NCBI GenBank assembly: GCA_003202005.1
Contig: QJJF01000019.1
Location: forward strand, 1 to 47,230
Length of the DNA stretch: 47,230 nt
Direction of reading: 5' to 3'
Source of the DNA: Williamsia faeni
GTDB taxonomy: Bacteria; Actinomycetota; Actinomycetes; Mycobacteriales; Mycobacteriaceae
The notes under the pieces were generated by a model, which was not told where the DNA came from, did not search any database, and saw only the letters and a program-made list of their open reading frames with translations. Positions 1-8,060 of this stretch are shown here, piece after piece. The position numbers and the translations under genes are program-made. Numbering within the stretch: position 1 is the first letter of the stretch; each line of letters opens with the position of its first letter.

Positions 1-110
1 ATGCCAAAACGTTCGAACCTTCATCACCGGAACCGGCGGTGTACCCATCCCTGCCACCCATCGTCAGGGTGTTGCGACGACCCCTTGACCCCAAGACGGT
101 GATTGGGGCA

Positions 111-168
111 CGCTCGGCGGTGGCTCGGCGGTGACCGTAGTGGTCACTGCCCACCGCCCGGCCGAGCG
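111..168 (-). terminator. Nested hairpin after the DUF427 gene
   Basis: Outer arms CGCTCGGC (111-118) and GCCGAGCG (161-168) are exact reverse complements. An inner pair, GTGACC (131-136) and GGTCAC (142-147), is also exact, and GGTGG/CCACC lies between them. The structure sits directly past the stop of the minus-strand gene at 179, so it probably ends that transcript. No strong U-tract follows. The sequence at 107-120 also resembles a unit of the 21-bp repeat elements found further on. Confidence 0.5.
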
Positions 169-178
169 TTGATCGGAC

Positions 179-598
179 CTACTTGACGGACTCCGTCGGC
201 GGGCGCCACGAAACGGCCGGATGTGCTTGTCCCAGTCGTACATCGACCGAATCCTGGTAGAACGCAACGTATCCGCGGAGTCGGGCCACCTCGTCGAAAG
301 GGGTCTCGTAGCTCCAGCAGATCGCGGAGTCGCCATCTCCGTCGAAACGCCAATGTGTGGCTTCGCCTTTGAACGGACAGCGACTCTGCGTATCGGGGTC
401 AGCGGTCAACTCGACGCGGATGTCGGTGCGCGGGAAGTAGAAGACCAGCCCGTGGTCCTGCTCATCGACGAGGAGCGAGCGGGACGTCTGCGCGAGTAGT
501 CGCCCGTCGACTGATGCCGTCACCACATTTCGGCGGGGGTAGATGTCCACCCGATAGTCAGGTCTGTCCGCGAAGGCACTGGTGTTCTGCGATGTCAT
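179..598 (-). CDS. DUF427 domain protein
   Basis: This 139-residue protein matches the small DUF427 family in length and pattern: a beta-rich single domain with a VDGRLLAQTSRSLLV-type strand near the N-terminus, then an FPRTDI segment and a CPFKGEATHW motif around the middle. The family is common in actinomycetes and has no settled biochemical role. No signal peptide or membrane segment is seen, so it is probably cytosolic. The ATG at 598 is preceded by TAGGAG at good spacing. It stands alone on the minus strand downstream of the TesB-like gene and is followed by a hairpin. The family call is confident; the function is unknown. Confidence 0.85.
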   Translation of the reverse strand: MTSQNTSAFADRPDYRVDIYPRRNVVTASVDGRLLAQTSRSLLVDEQDHGLVFYFPRTDIRVELTADPDTQSRCPFKGEATHWRFDGDGDSAICWSYETPFDEVARLRGYVAFYQDSVDVRLGQAHPAVSWRPPTESVK

Positions 599-675
599 TC
601 GGGTGGCTCCTAGCGAGGGAATGTCGGGGCAGCATTGCCGATCAGGGGCAAAACCGGCACATGTCTATGCGTGGT

Positions 676-1557
676 TCACAATCGCTTCGCCGATGGAATG
701 CTCGAGTCGGCAGATCGGATCGGCCGGATGATCGCTTCCTGGGTGAACGAGGCCAACAACTCGCCGGCCTCAGTGTGGATCTGGCCGCGCACGTAAGTCA
801 TACCGGCACCGACCTGCGTGCTCTCATGCGAATAGAGAATCCACCCGTCCCATGCCACCGGCTCGTGAAAGCCGATGGTCACAGTCATGACTCCAGTGGA
901 TACGGTCTGATGGGCCTGGCTCGCACCGATCCCGGCGTGAGCCCGCATCGTCGTGGCCACCGACAGGTGACCGGTGAAATGCGACAGCAGTGCCTTCGCC
1001 AGATCGTCGCGGTCCGGGATCTGGTCGTACTTCAGCCACGCGTACAACTCGGGCGGCCCCACCTCGTCGGGGCTGTTGACATCGACGACGTCGACGAGCC
1101 GGACTTCGCGTCCGATCATCGGCATGTCACGCACGTTGGACTCGGCGGGCGAGGCCACGTCAGGGAGCGGAGCGGAGTGCCGGATCAGGTCTTCGGTCGG
1201 CACATCGGCGAGCACCGACACCATCGCGCAGCGCCGACCTCCCTGACATACCGCCACGTTGGCGCTGGCCATCGATCGGCCCTCATGGATCACGTCCACC
1301 TCGAACTCGACCGGAATCGTCGCATCGACGGCGCGGGTGAAGACCGCCCGCGCCGACCTGATCGACTTGCCGGGAAAACGCTTGGCGGTTGCCACGATCG
1401 CCTGGGCGAGCAACTGGGTACCGTCGGCCACCTGACGCGCCCCGCCGTCACTGGTGCCGGTGAACCGGTCAGGACCGGCCTCCGCGACATCGAAGATGTC
1501 GAGCATCCGTTCGACGGACGACTCGGCGAAGTCGGTCGTGGATTCCGTGGGTGCCAC
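676..1557 (-). CDS. Acyl-CoA thioesterase, TesB-like double hotdog
   Basis: About 293 residues, the normal size for TesB/ACOT8-type acyl-CoA thioesterases, which hydrolyse acyl-CoA to free acid and CoA with two fused hotdog domains. An N-terminal segment like LLDIFDVAEAG...F.G leads into VADGTQLLAQAIVA, the position where family members carry their GG(Q)-type helix. A second hotdog follows from about residue 160, with an RGQIHTEAGELLASFTQEA strand near the C-terminus. I chose the GTG at 1557 because AGGTTAGGA lies just upstream; the ATG at 1506 would trim a conserved-looking N-terminus. It could remove CoA from products of the acyl-CoA enzymes encoded elsewhere here, but nothing links it directly to one pathway. 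Confidence 0.75.
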   Translation of the reverse strand: MAPTESTTDFAESSVERMLDIFDVAEAGPDRFTGTSDGGARQVADGTQLLAQAIVATAKRFPGKSIRSARAVFTRAVDATIPVEFEVDVIHEGRSMASANVAVCQGGRRCAMVSVLADVPTEDLIRHSAPLPDVASPAESNVRDMPMIGREVRLVDVVDVNSPDEVGPPELYAWLKYDQIPDRDDLAKALLSHFTGHLSVATTMRAHAGIGASQAHQTVSTGVMTVTIGFHEPVAWDGWILYSHESTQVGAGMTYVRGQIHTEAGELLASFTQEAIIRPIRSADSSIPSAKRL

Positions 1558-1832
1558 TGTTTTGGTCCTAACCTGCGATCTGGATCGAGCGGAAGCTGCG
1601 ATCGAAATAACGTAACAGACCAGTTCACTCGCATTGTGCGGGTACAACTTCTGGCGCTGGATCATTGCTGCGTTGGAAGTCCAGGTGAACGACGCATTCC
1701 CGAGTTGGCTGGTCGCGGCCAAGCCTGAATTCCGGTGAGTTACCCTGAAAACCGATGACCGACCGATAGGTTGGTGTGCTCTGTCGAAGACAATGGCGCG
1801 CAAGGAAATTAGAGTCTCGAAAGGTCGCACGA

Positions 1833-2681
1833 ATGCCGAATAGCAGTCTTGAATCGCTGGGTTCCACCAGCTTCGCGAACCGTACCGTCGTGATGTCGGG
1901 CGGAAGCCGCGGTATCGGGTTGGCGATAGCACGGGCTCTGGCCGAACGCGGCGCCAACATCGTCTTGCTGGCGAAGACGGACACCCCTGACCCCCGGCTG
2001 CCCGGAACCATCCACACGGCGGTCGCTGAGATCGAGAGTGTCGGTGGAAAGGCCGTCGGTGTCATCGGGGACCTGCGGAATGCCGACGACATCGCGCGGG
2101 CAGTCGACACTGCAGTAGAGACGTTCGGTGGCGTGGACATCTGCGTCAACAATGCGAGCGTTCTCAACCAGTCGAAAACGGCTGATCTGCCGCTCAAGCG
2201 GTTTGACCTGATGCAGGGTGTCAATGTGCGCGGAACGTTCGCGCTGACCCAGGCGTGCTTGCCGCATCTCGAGAAGTCGCCTGCAGCACAGGTTTTGACA
2301 CTCTCTCCGCCGTTGAACATGGCACCGGAGTGGCTCGGTAAGTTTCCCGGTTACATGCTCGCGAAGTACGGGATGACGCTGCTGGCCCTGGGTTTTGCCG
2401 CCGAATTCGCCGAGCAGGGGATCGCCAGCAACTGCCTGTGGCCTGAAACCACCATTGCGACTGCTGCGGTGCAGAATCTGCTCGGTGGTGAAGAGGGGAC
2501 GATTCACGCGCGCGATCCACAGATCATGGCGGACGCTGCCGCATTGGTGCTGTCTCGGCCGACGTCGGAGACCGGGCAATGTCTCATCGACTCGGCAGTG
2601 CTCACCGATGCCGGCGTCACCGACCTGTCGATCTACGGCGGCCAGGATCCACTGGACTACGACTTCTTCATCGACGTTTAG
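1833..2681 (+). CDS. SDR oxidoreductase, HSDL2-like
   Basis: A 282-residue short-chain dehydrogenase/reductase. The NAD(P)-binding motif SGGSRGIG is at residues 22-29, the NNAS motif is in mid-protein and the active site YMLAK is at Y174/K178. The segment LTLSPPLNMAPEW and the long C-terminal tail ending in DYDFFIDV resemble the HSDL2/SCP-x associated SDR group, often annotated in lipid or sterol metabolism. The usual active-site Ser position reads LSPP, which fits that group. The start at 1833 is supported by GAAAGG eleven bases upstream. It is transcribed away from the TesB-like gene, so the region 1558-1832 probably holds divergent promoters. The substrate cannot be assigned. Confidence 0.85.
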   Translation: MPNSSLESLGSTSFANRTVVMSGGSRGIGLAIARALAERGANIVLLAKTDTPDPRLPGTIHTAVAEIESVGGKAVGVIGDLRNADDIARAVDTAVETFGGVDICVNNASVLNQSKTADLPLKRFDLMQGVNVRGTFALTQACLPHLEKSPAAQVLTLSPPLNMAPEWLGKFPGYMLAKYGMTLLALGFAAEFAEQGIASNCLWPETTIATAAVQNLLGGEEGTIHARDPQIMADAAALVLSRPTSETGQCLIDSAVLTDAGVTDLSIYGGQDPLDYDFFIDV

Positions 2682-2694
2682 ACACCATTGACGC

Positions 2695-2751
2695 AAACGC
2701 TCCACACATTCGAAGGCGCTTCAGCTCGCCAGTGAATGTGCGGAGCGTTTT
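2695..2751 (+). terminator. Long hairpin terminator after the SDR gene
   Basis: The arm AAACGCTCCACACATTC (2695-2711) pairs with GAATGTGCGGAGCGTTT (2734-2750) with a single mismatch in 17 positions and a 22-nt loop. A further T follows, giving TTTT. It lies 14 bases past the stop of the SDR gene and is a convincing intrinsic terminator. Confidence 0.8.
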
Positions 2752-3362
2752 GCTCATTCCGCCGGCCAACTGTTTCGGCACGGCGGCGGGCGCCACTCAT
2801 GCGGTCGGGGAGGTCGAAGGCACCTGCGATGGTCTCGTCGGAGCCGGCCGCAGTGTCAGATGCCGCCGCTCCCCGCCGCAACGCCAGAATTATTTCGACG
2901 ACCTCAATTCGGCGGCCACAGTCGTACGAGACAGACTGAAACCGGTTGCGAATCAACTCTTTGAAACAGTCGTCCACAACGTCGGCAAGGATGCCGCGAA
3001 CTGCTACGGCAAGACCGGCAAGTTTCTTCCCGGCGCGGCGACAACTGATCGGGCAACGCCTCACGATTCGGACCTGCGGCGAAAGCGTGGCCGATCTTTG
3101 CCGGCGATGAGTCGGCGCCATCTGCGTCTGGCACCTGGGGCGAGCGATCAACGAAATCAAGCGCACTGCCGCTGATGGGTGCGCACTCCTTCCCGGGTCG
3201 AAATTTCGACTCGATTCCGACACTCCAAACGCCGGGCGAAACTCGGCCGGAATGATATACAGTAACTCTTACAGTAGATTCGCCGTGGTGCTGTTGCCCA
3301 AGCGGTTGTGACCGTGAGGGCACCGTGCGCGATTCGTGGACCGCCAGCGCAGGAGAGTGTGT
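2752..3362. other. Gene-poor stretch ahead of the first P450
   Basis: About 610 bases. Open frames exist on both strands, for example 2678-3223 minus, but none resembles a known family or has a good ribosome binding site. The region has shorter-range composition like degraded coding DNA. The only clear signal is the repeat at 3258-3276. Confidence 0.5.
3258..3276. promoter_or_regulatory. Candidate operator, ACTGTAA type
   Basis: The sequence TACAGTAACTCTTACAGTA contains the inverted core GTAA-CTC-TTAC and, on the other strand, two direct TACTGT words. Related sequences lie at 17189, 29897 and 32454. It sits about 87 bases before the P450 start at 3363. The regulator is unknown; TetR-type is a guess. 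Confidence 0.5.
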
Positions 3363-4568
3363 ATGACCATCGCGGAGTTGGAGTTTGATCCGTTCTCGCA
3401 GGAGTTCTTTGACGGCGCGTATGACCTGTACGCGCGGATGCGCGAGGAGGCGCCGGTCTACTACAGCGAGAAGTATGACTTCTATGCACTGAGCCGGTAC
3501 ACGGACGTGGCGGCGGCCTATCGCGACTTCTCCACCTACTCGTCAGCGCGGGGGATCGACCTCGCCACGGTTCGACGCGGCGAGGTGCCGCCGCACAGGT
3601 CCATCATCGTGATGGATCCCCCTGAGCATCGCCACGTCCGGGGGATCGTCTCGAAGGTGTTCACCCCCCGCGCCATTGCAGAGTTGCGGCCGATGGCCAG
3701 TGATCAGATCGACCGCTTCCTGAGCGCTGTCGATCCGGCCGGATTCGATCTCGTACAAGACTTTTCGGCCCTGTTCCCGATAGAAATCATCTCGCGGATG
3801 CTCGGCGTGCCGGAAGCTGAACGCACCCAGGTCCGGCTCTGGACCGATGAATTGCTGCATCGCGAGGTCGGGCAGATCGAGATGTCAGAAGTCGGGTTCA
3901 ACGCGGTCGTGGAAATCTCGCGGTACTACTACGCACTCGCCAAGGCGCGGCGCGCAGATCCGCAAGACGACATGATCAGCCGCCTGGTCCAGGCCGAGAT
4001 CGAGCGTGACGACGATCAGCCACCGACGTTGAGCAACATGGAGATCGCGATGTTCGCGGCGTTGCTCGGCGGTGCGGGTGCCGAGACGGTTGCAAAATTG
4101 ATCGGTGGCGCCGGTGTTGCCTTCGCGCGGTTCCCGGATCAGTGGGAAAAGCTGCAGCAGGATCGGAGCAAGATCCCGGATGCGGTCGAGGAACTGCTGC
4201 GTTACGAATCGCCCAATCAGTACAACGTCCGATACTCGATGAAGGATGTGAGGCTTCACGGCGTGACCATCCCGGCAGGTAAACCGGTCTTTCTCTTGCT
4301 CGGATCGGCAAACCGTGATCCCGAGGCATTCCGCGACGCCCACGTACTCGACATCGACCGCGATCGATCCCAGGTGCCGAGTCTTGCATTCGGCTACGGC
4401 ATACACAGTTGCCTCGGAGCGGCACTTGCCCGGCTCGAAAGTTCCATCGCACTCAATCGGCTCCTTGATTTCATGCCGCGGTTCGAGGTCGATCTGGATC
4501 GGTGTACTCGCGTCACGATGCAGAATGTCGCGGGCTACAACAATGTTCCCGTCCGGGTGCTGACGTGA
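3363..4568 (+). CDS. Cytochrome P450
   Basis: A soluble bacterial class I P450 of 401 residues. The haem-binding motif FGYGIHSCLG is present with the thiolate ligand Cys350. The K-helix ExxR reads EELLR, and the I-helix has GGAGAET, so the acid-alcohol pair is E-T rather than the commoner D-T. It would need a ferredoxin and reductase; none is encoded nearby. The start at 3363 follows AGGAGAG. The closest-looking relatives I recall are mycobacterial P450s of unknown substrate, so no CYP number is given. It is followed by a hotdog thioesterase and an SDR in the same direction, a plausible small catabolic unit. The ACTGTAA-type site upstream is shared with the second P450. Confidence 0.93.
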   Translation: MTIAELEFDPFSQEFFDGAYDLYARMREEAPVYYSEKYDFYALSRYTDVAAAYRDFSTYSSARGIDLATVRRGEVPPHRSIIVMDPPEHRHVRGIVSKVFTPRAIAELRPMASDQIDRFLSAVDPAGFDLVQDFSALFPIEIISRMLGVPEAERTQVRLWTDELLHREVGQIEMSEVGFNAVVEISRYYYALAKARRADPQDDMISRLVQAEIERDDDQPPTLSNMEIAMFAALLGGAGAETVAKLIGGAGVAFARFPDQWEKLQQDRSKIPDAVEELLRYESPNQYNVRYSMKDVRLHGVTIPAGKPVFLLLGSANRDPEAFRDAHVLDIDRDRSQVPSLAFGYGIHSCLGAALARLESSIALNRLLDFMPRFEVDLDRCTRVTMQNVAGYNNVPVRVLT

Positions 4569-4713
4569 TGGCTGCTCAACGACCTCTCTTGTAACCGCGA
4601 TGACCACTGTGGCAGAGTCAAAGTAAAATAAGATGACTTAGTTGCCTATGAGAGGTCGTTGTGCACCGAGATTGCGGCGTTCGGCATGCGATCCATACCG
4701 AACCATCGTCGGT

Positions 4714-5394
4714 ATGACTCAGACTGCCGACCGAACTCCGCGTAGTGAAGATCCGGCCCTCGGACTCGATATCGCTGAACCTGCACCGCTGGCCCAGGTC
4801 GAATGGTGGACCGTACCGGTCGAGCCGGGTGGCGCGAACGACGACGGGTACGGGGAAATGGTTGCTCGTCTGCGTCGATTCCTGAACACGGTGACTGCAG
4901 CCCGACCGGACTCCGCGACAGTCGCGGCGCTGACCGCGGACCTCGCGGGCTGGGACGAGCGACTGGCCCCCACTGCGGTCTCGGAGCGCAACCAGTTCTT
5001 CGGGCGCCGTCCTGACCTACCTGGTCGCGGGCAAACGATGTCGCCGGTGTTTGTGGTCACCGAAGCAGACCGGAACACCGTGCGAGGCACGGTGACGTTT
5101 GGGCGATACTTCCTGGGCGGGAACGGAGCGGTGCACGGCGGTGCGATTCCGCTCTTCTTCGATGAGGTGCTGGGCCGGCTGTCGGTGACTGCCGGCCGCA
5201 CTCGAGCTCGTACGGCTTACTTGCACACAGATTTTCGTTCTATCACGCCTGTCGGTATCGAGCTCGACGTCCATGCGTGGTTTGTCAGCGAGGAAGGCCG
5301 CAAGCGAGTACTGCGCGCCGAGCTTCGTCACGCAGACGTGCTCTGTGCCGAGGCCGAGGGCTTGTTCGTCGCACTCAAACCAGGTCAGCCGTGA
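4714..5394 (+). CDS. PaaI/THEM4-like hotdog thioesterase
   Basis: About 226 residues. The C-terminal half is a single hotdog domain with GNGAVHGGAIPLFFDEVLG, where the HGG and the acidic residue of the helix match PaaI-type thioesterases that hydrolyse aromatic or acyl-CoA thioesters. The N-terminal half, about 90 residues, is helical and lacks a clear family. The start is uncertain: ATG 4714 has no good ribosome binding site, and the frame is open back to 4642. It lies between the P450 and an SDR, 145 bases from the former and 84 from the latter's start, so it may belong to the same transcript. It probably acts in the cytosol on a CoA ester made by the neighbours. Confidence 0.75.
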   Translation: MTQTADRTPRSEDPALGLDIAEPAPLAQVEWWTVPVEPGGANDDGYGEMVARLRRFLNTVTAARPDSATVAALTADLAGWDERLAPTAVSERNQFFGRRPDLPGRGQTMSPVFVVTEADRNTVRGTVTFGRYFLGGNGAVHGGAIPLFFDEVLGRLSVTAGRTRARTAYLHTDFRSITPVGIELDVHAWFVSEEGRKRVLRAELRHADVLCAEAEGLFVALKPGQP

Positions 5395-5478
5395 TGGGCC
5401 TTTCGGCTCTGTTCACTGGTCGCCGCCGTCCGGATGGGGCCACATAACACCATGGAGCACATCACAAATGGAGGATCG

Positions 5479-6189
5479 TTGAAGATCAAGAACTCAGTGG
5501 CATTGGTGACCGGATCCAATCGCGGCATGGGGCGCCACTTCGTCGAGCAGTTGCTGGCACGTGGGGTCACGAAGGTGTACGCGGCGGCGCGTGACGTCGC
5601 CGGCATCTCAGTCGAAGGTGCGGAAGTGGTCCCGCTCGATATCACCGAGCCCGCCGACGTAGTCGCCGCGGCAGCGCGCGCCGGAGACGTCTCGCTGCTG
5701 ATCAACAACGCCGGCTTTTCGGCGAATCAGAATTTCATCACCGGCGATCTGGATGAAATCCGCCGGGAGATGGAGACGAACTACTTTGGCACACTTGCGA
5801 TGTGCCGGGCATTCGCCCCGATTCTGGCAGCCAATGGCGGAGGCGCCATCCTGAACGTCTTGTCGGTGGTCTCGTGGATCTCGGCGGATGGAGCGAATGG
5901 TTACGCCGCGTCCAAAGCGGCGGCGTGGAGCCTGACAAATGGCATTCGGCTAGAACTGGCCGCACAGGGGACCCTGGTCACGGGTCTTCATCTGTCGGTG
6001 ACCGACACGGATATGGCTGCCGGTATCGACATGCCGAAGAACGATCCGGCTGAAGTCGTCCGGTCCGGACTCGACGGCCTGGAACGGGGTGACCTCGAGG
6101 TCCTTGCCGATGAACGTACGGTCGCCGTCAAGTCGTATCTGGCGAGTGCTCCGGCAGCGCTATATCCGCAGCTGGGGGCGGTGCCATAG
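5479..6189 (+). CDS. SDR oxidoreductase
   Basis: A classical short-chain dehydrogenase of 236 residues with the cofactor motif TGSNRGMG at residues 11-18, a NNAG motif, the active-site Ser in LSVVSW and Y142/K146 in YAASK. The TTG at 5479 is preferred because GGAGG lies four bases upstream and it places the first beta strand correctly; ATG 5434 and 5452 are in frame but add an unlikely leader. It follows the hotdog thioesterase by 84 bases and probably shares its transcript. The glycine-rich motif carrying an Arg favours NADPH. The substrate is unknown. Confidence 0.85.
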   Translation: MKIKNSVALVTGSNRGMGRHFVEQLLARGVTKVYAAARDVAGISVEGAEVVPLDITEPADVVAAAARAGDVSLLINNAGFSANQNFITGDLDEIRREMETNYFGTLAMCRAFAPILAANGGGAILNVLSVVSWISADGANGYAASKAAAWSLTNGIRLELAAQGTLVTGLHLSVTDTDMAAGIDMPKNDPAEVVRSGLDGLERGDLEVLADERTVAVKSYLASAPAALYPQLGAVP

Positions 6190-6452
6190 CGGGCAGCGCT
6201 GCGTCATCGCGCTTCCAATTGACGACGTGTCTTGCGGTGAGCACGTGTCGTGGCCCGATGACTGTGCCGGATGCATCAGATGTTGTCGGTGAAACCGTAG
6301 GTTCGATCATGACGCCACGTCGCGCTTCCTTCGCTACCCGAATCCGGCGAACGCCGATCCGGTCGTCCAAGGTAGGCACACCCATCGGGCCGACGCGAGC
6401 ACGGGCACTGATCCATTCCCTTCGGATGTCTCTTGGGCTAGGGTTTGGAATA

Positions 6453-6468
6453 CTTCAATTGATTGAAG
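6453..6468. promoter_or_regulatory. Palindromic operator before the mycofactocin-type SDR
   Basis: The arms CTTCAAT and ATTGAAG are exact reverse complements separated by two bases, in an AT-rich patch 35 bases before the start at 6503. A third CAATT half follows at 6476. The rest of the 313-base gap 6190-6502 shows no gene. Confidence 0.55.
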
Positions 6469-6502
6469 CAAAGGTCAATTTTCTCCGACAGCGAGGCCGG
6501 AT

Positions 6503-7327
6503 ATGAGTGATGGAACGGGCCGGGTTGCCGGCAAGGTTGCAGTGATAACAGGTGCTGCTCGAGGCCAAGGTCGGGCGCATGCTGTTCGGCTGGCCCAGGA
6601 GGGTGCAGACATCATCGCGATCGACATCTGCTCGACCCTTCCCAGCGTGACCTACGACTCCGCGACACCCGAGGACCTCGCCGAAACCGCACGTCTGGTG
6701 GAGAAGCACGGACGCCGGATCGTCACCGCGCAGGTCGACATCCGGGACCGCGCGAAACTGCAGGCCGCAGTCGACACCGGCGTTGCCGAACTCGGCCGTC
6801 TCGACATCATCATTGCCAACGCGGCGATTTCGCCGATCGCACCGTGGGACGAGATCACGTCGGAGGTCTTCGATGACACGATGTCGATCAATGTCGCCGG
6901 TACCTGGAACACGGTGATGGCAGGGGCCAAGTACCTCGTCGAGGCGGGTGGCGGATCGATCATCCTCGTCAGCTCTGCTGCCGGCATCAAAGTGCAGCCG
7001 TACATGGTCTCGTACACAACCAGCAAGTTCGCCGTGCGTGGCATGGCCAAGGCCTTCGCCGTCGAACTCGCGAAAGACCATATTCGGGTGAACAGTCTCC
7101 ATCCCACCGGCGTCGCAACCCCGATGGGCACCGGGGACGTCCACGCACGGATCGAGCGCGCGGTAGCCGGAAACCCCCGGCCCGCACAAATGTTCACCAA
7201 TATGCTGCCCGTGGATTACACGCAGCCCGAAGATGTTGCCGAGACCGTGCTGTTCCTCGCCAGCGACGAGTCCAAGTACATCACCGCGCACGAGATCGCC
7301 CCTGACGCGGGGATCACCGAATTCTAG
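6503..7327 (+). CDS. Mycofactocin-coupled SDR
   Basis: A 274-residue SDR of the mycofactocin-dependent (carveol dehydrogenase-like) subgroup. The cofactor loop TGAARGQGRAHAV (from residue 16), a long insertion after the second strand with LPSVTYDSATPEDLAET, the NAAISP motif, and YTTSK at Y171/K175 are all typical. In this subgroup NADH is thought to be bound without exchange and electrons pass to mycofactocin instead; this is family knowledge, and no mycofactocin biosynthesis gene is present in the window. It would oxidise an alcohol. The stop codon shares the bases CTAG with the stop of the convergent YdeI-like gene, leaving no room for a separate terminator. Confidence 0.9.
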   Translation: MSDGTGRVAGKVAVITGAARGQGRAHAVRLAQEGADIIAIDICSTLPSVTYDSATPEDLAETARLVEKHGRRIVTAQVDIRDRAKLQAAVDTGVAELGRLDIIIANAAISPIAPWDEITSEVFDDTMSINVAGTWNTVMAGAKYLVEAGGGSIILVSSAAGIKVQPYMVSYTTSKFAVRGMAKAFAVELAKDHIRVNSLHPTGVATPMGTGDVHARIERAVAGNPRPAQMFTNMLPVDYTQPEDVAETVLFLASDESKYITAHEIAPDAGITEF

Positions 7328-7764
7328 GTTCGCGTTCGTAATTCGGCGACGAGCGCCTCGATGCGCCGTACCCGCGTCTCCGGCTTCTTTGCGTTCTCGA
7401 TCATGCGTACGTGCTGCTTCTTCTGGCTCGGGGTCAGCCGGTCGTAGGCGGCACGTACGGGCGGGTCGGCGACCAGGGCGGCGACGAGGTCCTCGGGCTC
7501 GACGACCGTGATGGGTTCGTTGTCCAACTCCACCGTCACCTCGACGTCGTCGCCGATCGTGGATCCGGAGGCGATCCGGTTCGCGTTGCTGAGGCCGATC
7601 AGGTGACGGCCCCGCATGATCGCAATCCGGGTGCTCCAGGTGTGGCCGTTGATAGTGACAGTCACCCGGGGTCGCTTCCCGCCCGACAGCGACTCGACGA
7701 CGTCGGGAGGTACCTCAAGGCCTCTCATGGGCTCGGGTGGCTCGACGACGGTACGGAACTTCAT
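7324..7764 (-). CDS. YdeI/OmpD-associated family protein with DUF1905
   Basis: A 146-residue protein. The N-terminal 85 residues form a DUF1905-like beta domain (VTVTINGHTWSTRI...LIGLSNANR), and the C-terminal 55 residues carry the helical YdeI-type end DPPVRAAYDRLTPSQKKQHV...AKKPETRVRRI. The family is sometimes called bacteriocin-protection or YdeI/OmpD-associated, but its chemistry is not established. A paralogue with the same two-part order is encoded at 38662-39114. The ATG at 7764 has GAGGAG upstream. It ends convergently against the mycofactocin-type SDR with shared stop bases. Confidence 0.85.
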   Translation of the reverse strand: MKFRTVVEPPEPMRGLEVPPDVVESLSGGKRPRVTVTINGHTWSTRIAIMRGRHLIGLSNANRIASGSTIGDDVEVTVELDNEPITVVEPEDLVAALVADPPVRAAYDRLTPSQKKQHVRMIENAKKPETRVRRIEALVAELRTRT

Positions 7765-7847
7765 CGTTCAACTCCTCGCTCGGTTGGGTTGCGTGAAATA
7801 CAAGCTCTACCAATCGTGTTGACCCGCTCCGATAAGCCCCGCACCTA

Positions 7848-8027
7848 CCGTCGAGCGTGCCGTAGTCGCCGTCGAGCGTGCCCTCGTAGCCGTTGAGCGT
7901 GCCGTAGTTGCCGTCGAGCGTGCCCTTGTTGCCATCGGCTGTGTTCTTGTTCAAAATAATTGCGCCACAAGGGCACAGTCAACGGTTGTTTCGGCACGGT
8001 CGGCGGCTACTAGGGCACGCTCAACGG
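7848..8027. repeat. Two facing 21-bp-period arrays, copy 1
   Basis: Five units like CCGTCGAGCGTGCC start at 7848, 7869, 7890, 7911 and 7932, exactly 21 bases apart. After an AT-rich centre that includes TGCGCCACAA (7961-7970), three units of the reverse complement, like GGCACGCTCGACGG, start at 7972, 7993 and 8014, again 21 apart. The two arms can pair into a large imperfect hairpin. It fills the gap between two minus-strand genes. Read through, each 21-bp unit encodes seven residues such as GTLDGNY, but I see no real gene. It could be a terminator-like or mobile intergenic element. Confidence 0.85.
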
Positions 8028-8060
8028 GTTGTGTTGGCGTGCAGATCGGTTCGAGGGGGT

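Noticed and set aside
514-1728. Long open frame on the plus strand (404 codons)
   Set aside because: It is the antisense shadow of the TesB-like gene; the product is His/Arg/Gly-rich with no family resemblance.
2678-3223. Minus-strand frame of 181 codons in the gap before the first P450
   Set aside because: There is no ribosome binding site or recognisable domain, and it overlaps the terminator hairpin.
7715-7954. Repeat protein with GTLDGNY-type 7-residue periods
   Set aside because: The period comes from the 21-bp DNA array, and the frame runs into the antisense of the YdeI-like gene start; no start signal is seen.
7848-8027. CRISPR-like array
   Set aside because: The units are only 21 bases apart with about 7-base variable parts, and polarity reverses at the centre; there are no spacers of CRISPR length and no cas genes.
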